From Cedecea neteri (GTDB lineage Bacteria > Pseudomonadota > Gammaproteobacteria > Enterobacterales > Enterobacteriaceae), in assembly GCF_000758305.1 (NCBI RefSeq), contig NZ_CP009458.1, positions 930,001 to 994,000 on the forward strand: DNA of 64,000 nt, in the 5' to 3' direction. Position numbers and translations under genes: made by a program. A model generated the notes under the pieces. It did not search any database and was not told the origin of the DNA. It was given only the letters and a program-made list of their open reading frames with translations. Each line of letters begins with the position of its first letter. Position 1 is the stretch's first letter. Of this stretch, positions 17,261 through 24,815 are shown in pieces.

Positions 17261-17269
17261 GATTGATAA

Positions 17270-18049
17270 TTACTCTGCCGGGAGGGTTGGAACGTTGTTG
17301 TCGAACCAGGTGGCGTAAATTTTAGCGTAGGTGCCGTCGGCGATGATTTTCTTCAGGCCAGCGTCGATTTTGCCTTTCAGCTCGGTGTTGCCTTTAGCAA
17401 CCGCGATGCCGAAGTACTGGCGCTCAAACTTGCTGTCCGGCACCAGCTTCAGCGGTTTTTCCGGGTGGGATTTGATGTAGTACTTCACCACGCCCACGTC
17501 GCCCACGGCGGCGTCGATACCGTCTTCTGTCAGTTCCTGCAGCATCAGCGGCGTGTTGTCAAAGCGCTTGATGTCGGTGCTGTTTTTACCCAGAACGTCG
17601 GACACCACAATGTCGCCGGTGCTGGAGTTAACCACGCCCACTTTTTTGCCCTTCAGCGAAGTTACGGAGTCCACTTTAGAATCGGTCGGTACCACGATAG
17701 ATTGCTCGGCCGGGAAGTACGGCGTGGAGAAATCGACCATCGCTTTACGTTTGTCGGTGATGGTAATACCGGAAATGATGATGTCGCGATCGCCGGAGTT
17801 CAGCGTGGCGAAGATACCTTCCCACGGCGTGTTAACCAGCTTGATATCAAACCCTTCGGCTTTAGCGATGGCTTTGATGATGTCAATATCGAAACCTTCC
17901 AGCTGTTTCTGGCTGTTTTCGTATTCAAACGGGCGGTAGGTGCCACCGGAACCCACAACGTAGGTTTGCGCCAGCGCCTGAGCAGAACTGAACAATGCCG
18001 CGAGCAAACACCCGCCAGCCACTACTGATTTCATCGCTTTAGTAAACAT
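17270..18049 (-). CDS. Polar amino-acid ABC transporter, periplasmic binding protein
   Basis: 259 residues. It has a Sec signal peptide (LLAALFSSAQALA, cleavage before QTYVV) and a type-II periplasmic binding fold: GTYRPFEYENSQKQLEGFDIDIIKAIAKAEG, then TPWEGIFATLNSGDRDIIISGITIT and DFSTPYF. The G-x-D-I-D-I and TxxR-type contacts are normal for amino-acid binding members (cluster 3). The start ATG 18049 has AGGGG upstream and begins directly with the signal peptide. First gene of the ABC operon. Confidence 0.9.
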   Translation of the reverse strand: MFTKAMKSVVAGGCLLAALFSSAQALAQTYVVGSGGTYRPFEYENSQKQLEGFDIDIIKAIAKAEGFDIKLVNTPWEGIFATLNSGDRDIIISGITITDKRKAMVDFSTPYFPAEQSIVVPTDSKVDSVTSLKGKKVGVVNSSTGDIVVSDVLGKNSTDIKRFDNTPLMLQELTEDGIDAAVGDVGVVKYYIKSHPEKPLKLVPDSKFERQYFGIAVAKGNTELKGKIDAGLKKIIADGTYAKIYATWFDNNVPTLPAE

Positions 18050-18147
18050 AGAAGCCCCTGGATATATGATGTTTTTATGCAATTAATATGCATAAAAATA
18101 CATAATTACCCGAAATGCAGCAACAGATAATTCACGCTGAGTGATAA

Positions 18148-19116
18148 TTACTGGCACTGAGGCTTGAGAATGGCGTCCAGCACTGGCGCCATATCGGGCC
18201 GCCAGGCGCCCTCTTCCCCATCGTAGAATTTCTCATCGCCGTTGACTGCATACGGAATCTGCGCTTTTTGCAATTCACAGGCGACAAACGTCGCCATCGC
18301 AACCTGCTGATCGACCGGCAGTTTGCTGCCAGGAGACCAGTTGCCGACCCAGGAAAGGTGGCCGGTTTTCTGCTGCCAGTGCACGGCAGTTTCAATGCGG
18401 GCATGGATCGCCGCTTTTTCCGCATCCGTCCCCGTCGTCCACTGATTTTTTCCGTTCCAGGTTTTGCCGTTCCAGTTTTTTGGGCCGCCCGGCATCAGGT
18501 GCCAGTCTGCCATGACCAGTCCGTGGCGGGATTCAGGAATTTTAAGCGTGGCCAGCGCTTCCGGGGAGGCGTGGTTGCGTGGCGCAACAAAGATATGCCG
18601 CTGAGGGCTGATTTTATGAATCGCCTTCACGGTTTTGTCGTAAATCTGGTTGAGCAACTGAGGGTTGGCGCTGAGTTTCTCCTCCGGCTGCCCGATGATA
18701 TCGAATACCAGCGAATCGTCATTTTTGGCAAAAAAGCGCGCCACGGTCGTCCACCACTCAACAATATCTTCCGCATTTTCAGCGGTCGGTTTCGCTTTCA
18801 GCTCCGCGGCCCGGTAGCTGATCACCGGCACGATATGGTACTGCTCGCAGGCATCCACAATGCGCCGTAAATGCACCAGTTTCTGATGGGTTATTGGCCC
18901 CGCAACGCGAATACGGACATGGCCAAAGCCTCGCTGCTGAAAGTCACGCACCGTCAGAGGATCAAATTCGCGGATGCCTCGCTCTGTTACCGCCCAGTCA
19001 ACATTCATCCCCACTCCAAGCTGGCTGGTCCAGGTGGGCGGCAAAACATCCTGCTGCGCAGCAAACGAACTGGCACAGAAAGAGAGGGCAACCAGAATAA
19101 GAGTTGGCTTTAACAT
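18148..19116 (-). CDS. Secreted GH5-fold protein, catalytic glutamates apparently replaced
   Basis: 322 residues from this start, with a signal peptide (MLKPTLILVALSFCASSFA). It resembles cellulase-type glycoside hydrolase family 5: LGVGMNVDWAVTERG, DFQQRGFGHVRIRV, ACEQYHIVPVISY, SLVFDII and MADWHLMPGG. Where GH5 has the acid/base NEP motif this protein reads GQP (residues ~142-144), and where the nucleophile GEWG is expected it reads GNWS (258-261). Both catalytic Glu would thus be missing. It is therefore a candidate carbohydrate-binding or altered-function protein. ATG 19158 is an alternative start; neither has a strong ribosome site. Confidence 0.72.
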   Translation of the reverse strand: MLKPTLILVALSFCASSFAAQQDVLPPTWTSQLGVGMNVDWAVTERGIREFDPLTVRDFQQRGFGHVRIRVAGPITHQKLVHLRRIVDACEQYHIVPVISYRAAELKAKPTAENAEDIVEWWTTVARFFAKNDDSLVFDIIGQPEEKLSANPQLLNQIYDKTVKAIHKISPQRHIFVAPRNHASPEALATLKIPESRHGLVMADWHLMPGGPKNWNGKTWNGKNQWTTGTDAEKAAIHARIETAVHWQQKTGHLSWVGNWSPGSKLPVDQQVAMATFVACELQKAQIPYAVNGDEKFYDGEEGAWRPDMAPVLDAILKPQCQ

Positions 19117-19237
19117 CGGCGGCACGTTACTTAGCGAAGGAAAACTAATATTTAGCATGCTTTTACCGTTTGCGGGGAGTGAGGATTGCAATAAAAAATG
19201 AATGGTGATGCAGAGTGTGAAGGATTGCCAAAGCGAA

Positions 19238-19951
19238 CTACTCGTCGCTGAGCACAATGCCGAGCCTGTCTGCCATCTTCACAATCTCTTCCACCACTTC
19301 TGGCGTTGAAAATATCCCACAAGTTTCGTGCTGAAATGCTAAATCCTCAGGACGAGTTCTGTCGCCATAAAAAAGAAAAGCACTGCTGTCATCATGCTGT
19401 CGGGATTTCCAGACCATGCCGTCAATGGCGGGATTTTGATCGTGAATCGCGCTCGCCCAGCGCTGCGTTTGCGGGTAAACCGGGCGGTCGCTTAACAGAA
19501 AAAGCTGCTTTGATAACCCCATCCGGTAAAGGTCTGCCGTTTTAAGCGTCACCAGCGTCAGCTCTCGCCTGAGCACCAGCTGGCTCATTCCCCAGTGCCG
19601 CCACGGCCTGATAGATAAAAACCCCCGCCGCTCGCCGCCAATCAGGTCGTGAAAAAGCGTTTCGGCCAGCGCCCCTGCCATGCTGTCTGCCGCATACAGG
19701 CTCGGCACAATCCGCCCCTGCCTATCTTTAAAGGGGCTGAACCTTGCGCCGTAATCGTTGCCGGTCAGTTCACGCCCAGGATTAAAGCTGTTTCCTGGCC
19801 AGGTCAGAGCATGACAGCGATAAAGGATTTTTCCCGCCGGTAAAGTTTCTTTAAAAATCGGTATCGCGTCTCCCGGCTCTGGAAGTTCAGGGGCAAGCAA
19901 CACAGGCTCGCCAAAAAGGGCTCTCGTTGTGGCCTCATCCTTCGGCGCCAT
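19238..19951 (-). CDS. RES-domain toxin
   Basis: 237 residues. It carries the RES-family residues: Arg in LYRCHA (about 45) and in YGARFSP (70), Tyr/Glu in SLYAADSMAGALAETLF (86, 97) and Ser in DGMVWKSR (183). RES toxins degrade NAD+ in the cell. It starts at ATG 19951 with GGAGG upstream, overlapping the antitoxin's last 17 bases, as expected for a co-translated toxin-antitoxin operon. The longer frame at the left of this start is not needed. No decay seen. Confidence 0.85.
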   Translation of the reverse strand: MAPKDEATTRALFGEPVLLAPELPEPGDAIPIFKETLPAGKILYRCHALTWPGNSFNPGRELTGNDYGARFSPFKDRQGRIVPSLYAADSMAGALAETLFHDLIGGERRGFLSIRPWRHWGMSQLVLRRELTLVTLKTADLYRMGLSKQLFLLSDRPVYPQTQRWASAIHDQNPAIDGMVWKSRQHDDSSAFLFYGDRTRPEDLAFQHETCGIFSTPEVVEEIVKMADRLGIVLSDE

Positions 19952-20744
19952 CCTGCAGCCTCCTGACCTCGTATTCGGCGGCCTGAATAACGTTCGCCGG
20001 ATAAGTAGCAACCATTTCGGCAGGTGTTTTTCCCGCCAGCAGGCCGTTAGAAGTCGCAAACCATTCTGCCAGCCCCCAGGCCGTTTTGTGCTGAGCGAAG
20101 GCATCCAGAATGACTTTCATCACAGGTAGAGGACGGTAGTTTTCATCAAGGCCATAGCGCGGATAGACATTCCCAACGCCGCGTTTGATGACCGAGAAAA
20201 TTTTTCCAGCCGCCTTCCAGCGCGTTGGCTGAGCCGAGACATTCTTCGTCGAGTAACCGCCCAACATGGCGATTTCATGGGTAGTCAGCCAACCTTCGTC
20301 CGTTAGCCTGTCCCGCGCCTGTGCCAGGCGGGCCTGGTTAATCACCTCGCGCTGCTGAGCCGGGGGAAGAAAACTGCTTTGTGCCGCGTAACGCTTTGAT
20401 GAATCTGCAGTGTAGTTTGCTGTCGGTTCATGGGCGACAAGCGCGCCCTCACCGATAAGCTTCTCGCCATAGAGTTCCACCAGCTTTTCATAACCGTCAT
20501 TAAGCTCCAGCGCCTGCTGCTGCGTTTGTAGCTCTTCGGTTGCCTCTAGCAGATGAGTGAGTTGGGTATGCAGCTCTTCCAGCCCGGAAACGCCACCACG
20601 AAGCGCAAGCTGCAGGGTCAGCCCGGCTTCGCGCTTGCTGTTTTGCTCGCGAACGCCTCTTGCAAGCGTGAGTTTCACGCTCTCGCTGTCAAACAGCACC
20701 CGGTCTTTTTTCTTCTCAATACGTCCGGTTTGCCTTGATACCAT
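19935..20744 (-). CDS. Antitoxin partner of the RES toxin, with long coiled-coil N-terminus
   Basis: 269 residues, much longer than the usual ~150-residue Xre/MbcA/ParS antitoxins. Residues 1-110 are charged and helical (GGVSGLEELHTQLTHLLEATEELQTQQQALE). A DNA-binding-like part follows (WLTTHEIAMLGGYSTKNVS...RWKAAGKI), then a C-terminal toxin-binding-type domain (TAWGLAEWFATSNGLLAGKTPAEMV). ATG 20744 is chosen because GGAGGG precedes it and the alternative is a TTG. The gene opens with an array of 9-bp direct repeats immediately upstream, the likely autoregulatory operator. Confidence 0.75.
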   Translation of the reverse strand: MVSRQTGRIEKKKDRVLFDSESVKLTLARGVREQNSKREAGLTLQLALRGGVSGLEELHTQLTHLLEATEELQTQQQALELNDGYEKLVELYGEKLIGEGALVAHEPTANYTADSSKRYAAQSSFLPPAQQREVINQARLAQARDRLTDEGWLTTHEIAMLGGYSTKNVSAQPTRWKAAGKIFSVIKRGVGNVYPRYGLDENYRPLPVMKVILDAFAQHKTAWGLAEWFATSNGLLAGKTPAEMVATYPANVIQAAEYEVRRLQDGAEG

Positions 20745-20753
20745 CGCGCCCTC

Positions 20754-20795
20754 CAAATAACCCAACTAACCAATCTAACCTTAATAACCCTAACC
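20754..20795 (-). repeat. Four-and-a-half 9-bp direct repeats before the RES operon
   Basis: On the + strand the units are CAAATAACC, CAACTAACC, AATCTAACC and TTAATAACC (20754-20789), then CTAACC (20790-20795): exact 9-bp spacing of a TAACC core. The array abuts the antitoxin ribosome site (GGAGGG), with its ATG 10 bases away. The helical-turn-like phasing suggests a multi-site operator, or a repressor that blocks translation. This was not predicted from any family I know. Confidence 0.7.
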
Positions 20796-20856
20796 ACTTT
20801 ATCGCCGGGTACAAAAAATGTCCAGACTGGGGAAGGCAATCTGGGAAGCATCGCCA

Positions 20857-20887
20857 TAAAAAAAGCGCGACGTCTCCGCCGCGCTTC
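20857..20887 (-). terminator. Terminator of the agl operon
   Basis: On the minus strand AAGCGCG pairs with CGCGCTT (7 bp) and is followed by a run of seven T. It lies 19 bases beyond the 6-phospho-alpha-glucosidase stop. Confidence 0.8.
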
Positions 20888-20905
20888 GTAATAGCCTAAG
20901 AAAAC

Positions 20906-22228
20906 TTATTTCAATTCAGGCCAGTAGTCTTTGTTCGCTTCAATCAAATCATCAAGAATCGCTTTGGCAACGGAGGCGCTCGGCACGGTTTTCGACAGGG
21001 TAATCGCCTGCCACAGTTTCTGATAAGAGCGGTGTTCCCAGGCATCCACCACCAGTTTTTCGACGGCGACCTGCTGGCTCATCAACCCTTTCTGGAACTG
21101 CGGGATGTTCCCCACCACCAGCGGCTCCGGCCCGTCTTTGCCCACCAGACAAGGGATTTCCACCATCGCTTCCGGGTCGAAGTTATTGATAGCCCCGTTG
21201 TTCGGCACAATCAGCAGCATCCGCTCCTGGGTGTTAAAGGCAATTGCCGTCGCCAGGTCAACGATGTACGAAGCATGCTCGTCAATTTCCAGCTCGCCCG
21301 CGGAGGATTTCCCGGCGCTAATAATGGCGTTACAGGAACCAAACACGTGTTTCTCGCGGTGATCCATCACTTCGTTTGCCCTGGTGCGCTCCGGGTTTGA
21401 GTGCTGCACCACATAGTCAGGATAGAGGTAGTATTTCAGATAGGTGTTCGGCAGCGTGTCCTGATCAAGCGCCCAGACGTCTTTGGCTTTGGCAAACGTG
21501 TCGTTCCAGCTTGCTTCGGTCCCATGCTCGTCTTTTGGCGGCACATAGCCATGTTTAGCCACATGTTCGCGAATTTTAGGCATCAAATCGTTGCCGTCTT
21601 TATCTTCTACGTGGGTCCACCAGCCAAAGTGGTTCAGGCCGTAGTAACGCACCTTCATCTCTTTGCGATCCTTCAGGCCCACAATCTGCGCCATGCGGCT
21701 TTCGATGCCGATAGGCATATCGCAGATATTCAGGATTTTTGAGTTCGGACGCAGGCGACGGGTCGCTTCCGCCACGATCGCCGCCGGATTGGAGTAATTC
21801 AGCATCCAGGCGTTCGGCGAATATTTTTCCATGTAATCCACCAGCTCCAGCACGCCGCCGATGGAGCGCATACCGTAGGCTATCCCGCCCGGGCCGCAGG
21901 TTTCCTGGCCGAGTACGCCGTGGCGCAGTGGGATTTTCTCGTCTTTTTCGCGCATTGGATATTTGCCCACGCGGATGTGCGCCATCACAAAATCCACGTC
22001 GCTGAACGCTTCCTGCGGGTCGGTGGTATAGCTGAAGTCGATATCCGGCGCCTGCTCTTTCAGGATGATTTTGCAGGCTTCGGCGATAGTTTCCTGGCGT
22101 GCGCCGTCGTTATCGTAGAACTTCAGCGCCCGCAGCGGGAAGCGGTTCTGGTTAGCCAACAGCATCAGCACGATGCCTGGGGTAAAAGTACTGCCGCCAC
22201 CTGCTACAACTACCGAGAATTTTTTCAT
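20906..22228 (-). CDS. aglB: 6-phospho-alpha-glucosidase (GH4)
   Basis: 440 residues, cytoplasmic. GH4 enzymes use NAD+ and Mn2+ to split phosphorylated alpha-glucosides such as maltose-6-phosphate. Seen: NAD-binding VVVAGGGSTFTPG at the start, NYSNPAA (145-150), the metal Cys in ICDMPIG (C169) and the metal His in LNHFGWW (H200). Very similar to Klebsiella AglB and Bacillus GlvA, the same length. It overlaps the upstream PTS gene by 4 bases, so they are coupled. In E. coli K-12 the same locus (glvG) is broken; here it is intact. Name by analogy with Klebsiella. Confidence 0.9.
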   Translation of the reverse strand: MKKFSVVVAGGGSTFTPGIVLMLLANQNRFPLRALKFYDNDGARQETIAEACKIILKEQAPDIDFSYTTDPQEAFSDVDFVMAHIRVGKYPMREKDEKIPLRHGVLGQETCGPGGIAYGMRSIGGVLELVDYMEKYSPNAWMLNYSNPAAIVAEATRRLRPNSKILNICDMPIGIESRMAQIVGLKDRKEMKVRYYGLNHFGWWTHVEDKDGNDLMPKIREHVAKHGYVPPKDEHGTEASWNDTFAKAKDVWALDQDTLPNTYLKYYLYPDYVVQHSNPERTRANEVMDHREKHVFGSCNAIISAGKSSAGELEIDEHASYIVDLATAIAFNTQERMLLIVPNNGAINNFDPEAMVEIPCLVGKDGPEPLVVGNIPQFQKGLMSQQVAVEKLVVDAWEHRSYQKLWQAITLSKTVPSASVAKAILDDLIEANKDYWPELK

Positions 22229-23847
22229 GATACTGCCTCCGTCATGGATGGGTGTTCGTCTGAAGCTTGCTCTTTGATAAGGTTTTCAATCTGGTCGCGA
22301 ATTTGCGGGACATGCAGCCCGACAATCACCTGAATACCGTTGCCGCTGCGTACCACGCCGTGGGCGCCAAGGGCTTTGAACACGTCGTCGGCTTCGGTCA
22401 AAGCCATATCGCCGAGGGTGATACGCAGACGAGTCGCGCAGTTGTTCAGACTGGCAATATTCGCCGCGCCGCCGAGCGCCTGCAGGAAGCCATGCGCCTG
22501 CCCGTGCTTCGCATCCTGGCTGACTGCCGCACTGGTTTGCTGCCGTGCCGCCTGGTAATCAGCCTTGCTGTAGAGTTTGATCTCGCTGTCTTCCCGGCCC
22601 GGCGTTTTCAGGTTGAAACGCAGAATCAGAGCGCGGAAAACCACGAAGTAGACGCCGGTAAAGGCGATACCGATGCCTATCTGGGTAAAGACCATCGAGG
22701 CATGGTTATGGAACATTGGGATCCAGTTTTGCGGCAGGAACTGGTCAAGCAGGCCGCCGCCCATGTTGCCTACCACGCCCGCCATGTACATCACCGTTGC
22801 CATCGAGGCGGCCAGGAAGGCGTGAACGGCGAACAGCAGCGGAGAGATAAACAGGAAGGTGAATTCCAGCGGCTCGGTAATGCCGACCAGCATGGCGGTT
22901 AACGTCGCGGGGATCAGCAGCCCGGCAACCTTCACGCGGTTCTGCGGCGAGGCGGTGTAGTAGAGCGCCAGCGCGATGCCCACCGAGCCAAACACTTTCG
23001 AGTTACCATGCAGGGCGAAGCCGCCTTCCGGGAACAAGGATTTCAGCGATGCGGTGCTCTGGCTGAATTCCTGCAGGTGCTGCGCCCAGTACACCTGAAT
23101 GCCGCCTTCAACCGCCGCCGGGCCGAAGATGAACGGGCCATAGACGAAGTGGTGCAGCCCGGTAGGGATCAGAATGCGCTCAAGGAAGGTGTATACCCAG
23201 ACGCCGAGCGCCCCGGCACTGCGTAAAAACGCCTGTAGCGATTCGATGCCGAGCTGCACTTTTGGCCAGCCGAGCAGCGTCAGCCAGGCGCAGGGGATCA
23301 TCACCAGGAAGGCCACAATCACCACGAAAGAGCTGCCCTGGAAAATACCGAGGAACACCGGCAGCGGCTTATCGAAGTAGCGGTTGTGGATGGCGGTGAC
23401 GATGCCGGAGATAACAATCGCGCCGATGATGCTGGTGTCGAGCGTTTTAATCCCGGCCATCATCGTCAGGCCGCTGCCCGCCGTGGGTTCAAGGCTAAAA
23501 TCGACGCCAAAGTAGTGTCCCCACGTCATCCCCATCGCATTGATGAAGTAGTTCCAGGTCAGGAAACTGACCAGTACCGCCAGGCAGGCACGTCCCTGGG
23601 CCTGTTTTGCCAGACCAATAGGCAGACCCACGGCGAAAATCAGCGGCATATTGCGGAATACCGTCCAGCCGCCTTCTTCGATGATATGAACAATTTGAGC
23701 AAACAAGGTGTCGGGTGCGGTGAGCGCTTCGCCAACAAACAGCGGGTTGCGCAGCATGATGGCAAGCCCGACCACGATCCCGGCAAAGGGGAACAGCAAA
23801 ACCGGGGTAAACATTGCACCACCAAAGCGTTGTATTTGACTGAGCAT
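22225..23847 (-). CDS. aglA: Alpha-glucoside PTS transporter, EIICB
   Basis: 540 residues, inner membrane. EIIC comes first: MFTPVLLFPFAGIVVGLAIML, many TM helices, and the sugar-site region YTFLERILIPTGLHHF. A linker (to ~residue 455) leads to the EIIB domain with the phosphorylation Cys in SLNNCATRLRIT. There is no EIIA, so Crr (EIIA-Glc) should supply it. Start ATG 23847 is chosen since GAGGA stands 8 bases before; the longer frame would add 7 residues. Coupled to aglB. Regulated by the divergent GntR gene through the palindrome at 23997-24026. Confidence 0.9.
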   Translation of the reverse strand: MLSQIQRFGGAMFTPVLLFPFAGIVVGLAIMLRNPLFVGEALTAPDTLFAQIVHIIEEGGWTVFRNMPLIFAVGLPIGLAKQAQGRACLAVLVSFLTWNYFINAMGMTWGHYFGVDFSLEPTAGSGLTMMAGIKTLDTSIIGAIVISGIVTAIHNRYFDKPLPVFLGIFQGSSFVVIVAFLVMIPCAWLTLLGWPKVQLGIESLQAFLRSAGALGVWVYTFLERILIPTGLHHFVYGPFIFGPAAVEGGIQVYWAQHLQEFSQSTASLKSLFPEGGFALHGNSKVFGSVGIALALYYTASPQNRVKVAGLLIPATLTAMLVGITEPLEFTFLFISPLLFAVHAFLAASMATVMYMAGVVGNMGGGLLDQFLPQNWIPMFHNHASMVFTQIGIGIAFTGVYFVVFRALILRFNLKTPGREDSEIKLYSKADYQAARQQTSAAVSQDAKHGQAHGFLQALGGAANIASLNNCATRLRITLGDMALTEADDVFKALGAHGVVRSGNGIQVIVGLHVPQIRDQIENLIKEQASDEHPSMTEAVS

Positions 23848-23996
23848 TTTTAAATCCTCATGTAACAACTTCGTAGAGTAAGAGGCGGCCTTATTTTTTT
23901 AGTTGGCCTGAAGCTGAGGATATGAGCGCGGGCGGTGGCACGCCGCGTCAGGCGCAGCGATTCGTGATCGTATTCATGGTTTTTATTTGGTCAAAG

Positions 23997-24026
23997 TTGT
24001 CTACTTTTAAAGTTAAAACTAGACAA
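23997..24026. promoter_or_regulatory. GntR-type operator between aglA and yidP
   Basis: TTGTCTA (23997-24003) faces TAGACAA (24020-24026) as a perfect 7-bp inverted repeat, with TTTT and AAAA on its inner sides making a near-perfect 12-bp arm. It is in the divergent promoter region and likely the YidP binding site. The remainder of 23848-24071 holds no gene. Confidence 0.7.
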
Positions 24027-24071
24027 TTAACCGACATATAACGGCGGGATAACGCCTGGAGATGTCCAGAT

Positions 24072-24815
24072 ATGATCTACAAATCCATTGCTGACCGACT
24101 AAGACTGCGGCTTAATTCTGCCGACTACACCATCGGCAGCCCATTGCCTGGGGAAAAGAAGCTTGCCGAGGAATTTGGCGTGTCGCGCATGACGATTCGC
24201 AAAGCAGTAGATTTGCTTGTGGGCTGGGGACTGGTCACGCGCCGCCAGGGCAGCGGCACCTGGGTCACCAAAAAAGATGTTCACCACGAAACCACAAACC
24301 TCACGGGTTTTGTGGAAGTGATGCGCAGCCAGGGCAAAGAGGTGCTGAGTGAGGTGCTGGAGTTTAACGTGATGCCCGCGCCCCCGGCGATAGCCAGCCT
24401 GCTGCGCATTAAGATCGACGAAAAAATTTATTACTCCCGCCGCGTGCGCGCCGTCGGCGGCAAGCCGCTGATGGTGGAAGACAGTTACATGCCGGTCAAA
24501 ATCTTCCGCAACCTGTCGCTGGCCCACCTTGAAGGATCAAAATTCAGCTATATCGAAGACGAATGCCAGATAGTCATCAGCGGCAATTATGAAACGCTGA
24601 CGCCGGTGCTTGCCGACACCAAAACGGCAAAACTGTTGAACATCGCCGAGGCGACACCGATTTTGCGCATCACTTCGCTCTCCTACAGCGACAAAGGCGA
24701 ATTTCTTAACTATTCGGTGATGTTCAGAAATGCCAGCGAATATCAGGTGGATTACCACCTCCGCCGGGATCATTCGAGAGTGCCGCCCGAACAGTCGGGC
24801 GGCGGTGAGCTATAG
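24072..24815 (+). CDS. yidP: GntR/UTRA-family regulator YidP
   Basis: 247 residues. The N-terminal winged helix: YTIGSPLPGEKKLAEEFGVSRMTIRKAVDLLVGWGLVTRRQGSGTWV. The C-terminal UTRA sensor domain runs from about residue 80 (TNLTGFVEVMRSQGKEV...) to the DYHLRRDH ending. It is orthologous in place to E. coli yidP, beside the glv/agl genes and yidE. It probably senses a sugar phosphate and represses the divergent PTS operon. The last codons overlap the convergent yidE by 6 bases, and a 9-bp hairpin (24782-24803) sits in its 3' end. Confidence 0.88.
   Translation: MIYKSIADRLRLRLNSADYTIGSPLPGEKKLAEEFGVSRMTIRKAVDLLVGWGLVTRRQGSGTWVTKKDVHHETTNLTGFVEVMRSQGKEVLSEVLEFNVMPAPPAIASLLRIKIDEKIYYSRRVRAVGGKPLMVEDSYMPVKIFRNLSLAHLEGSKFSYIEDECQIVISGNYETLTPVLADTKTAKLLNIAEATPILRITSLSYSDKGEFLNYSVMFRNASEYQVDYHLRRDHSRVPPEQSGGGEL

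Noticed and set aside
20754..20795. Direct repeats near 20.75 kb as a CRISPR or plasmid iteron origin
   Set aside because: Units are only 9 bp with no spacers, and no cas or rep gene is nearby; an operator is the simpler reading.
24782..24803. Perfect GC hairpin in the 3' end of yidP as a terminator
   Set aside because: It lies inside the coding region and has no T-run on either side; it is only mentioned as a structure in the yidP entry.
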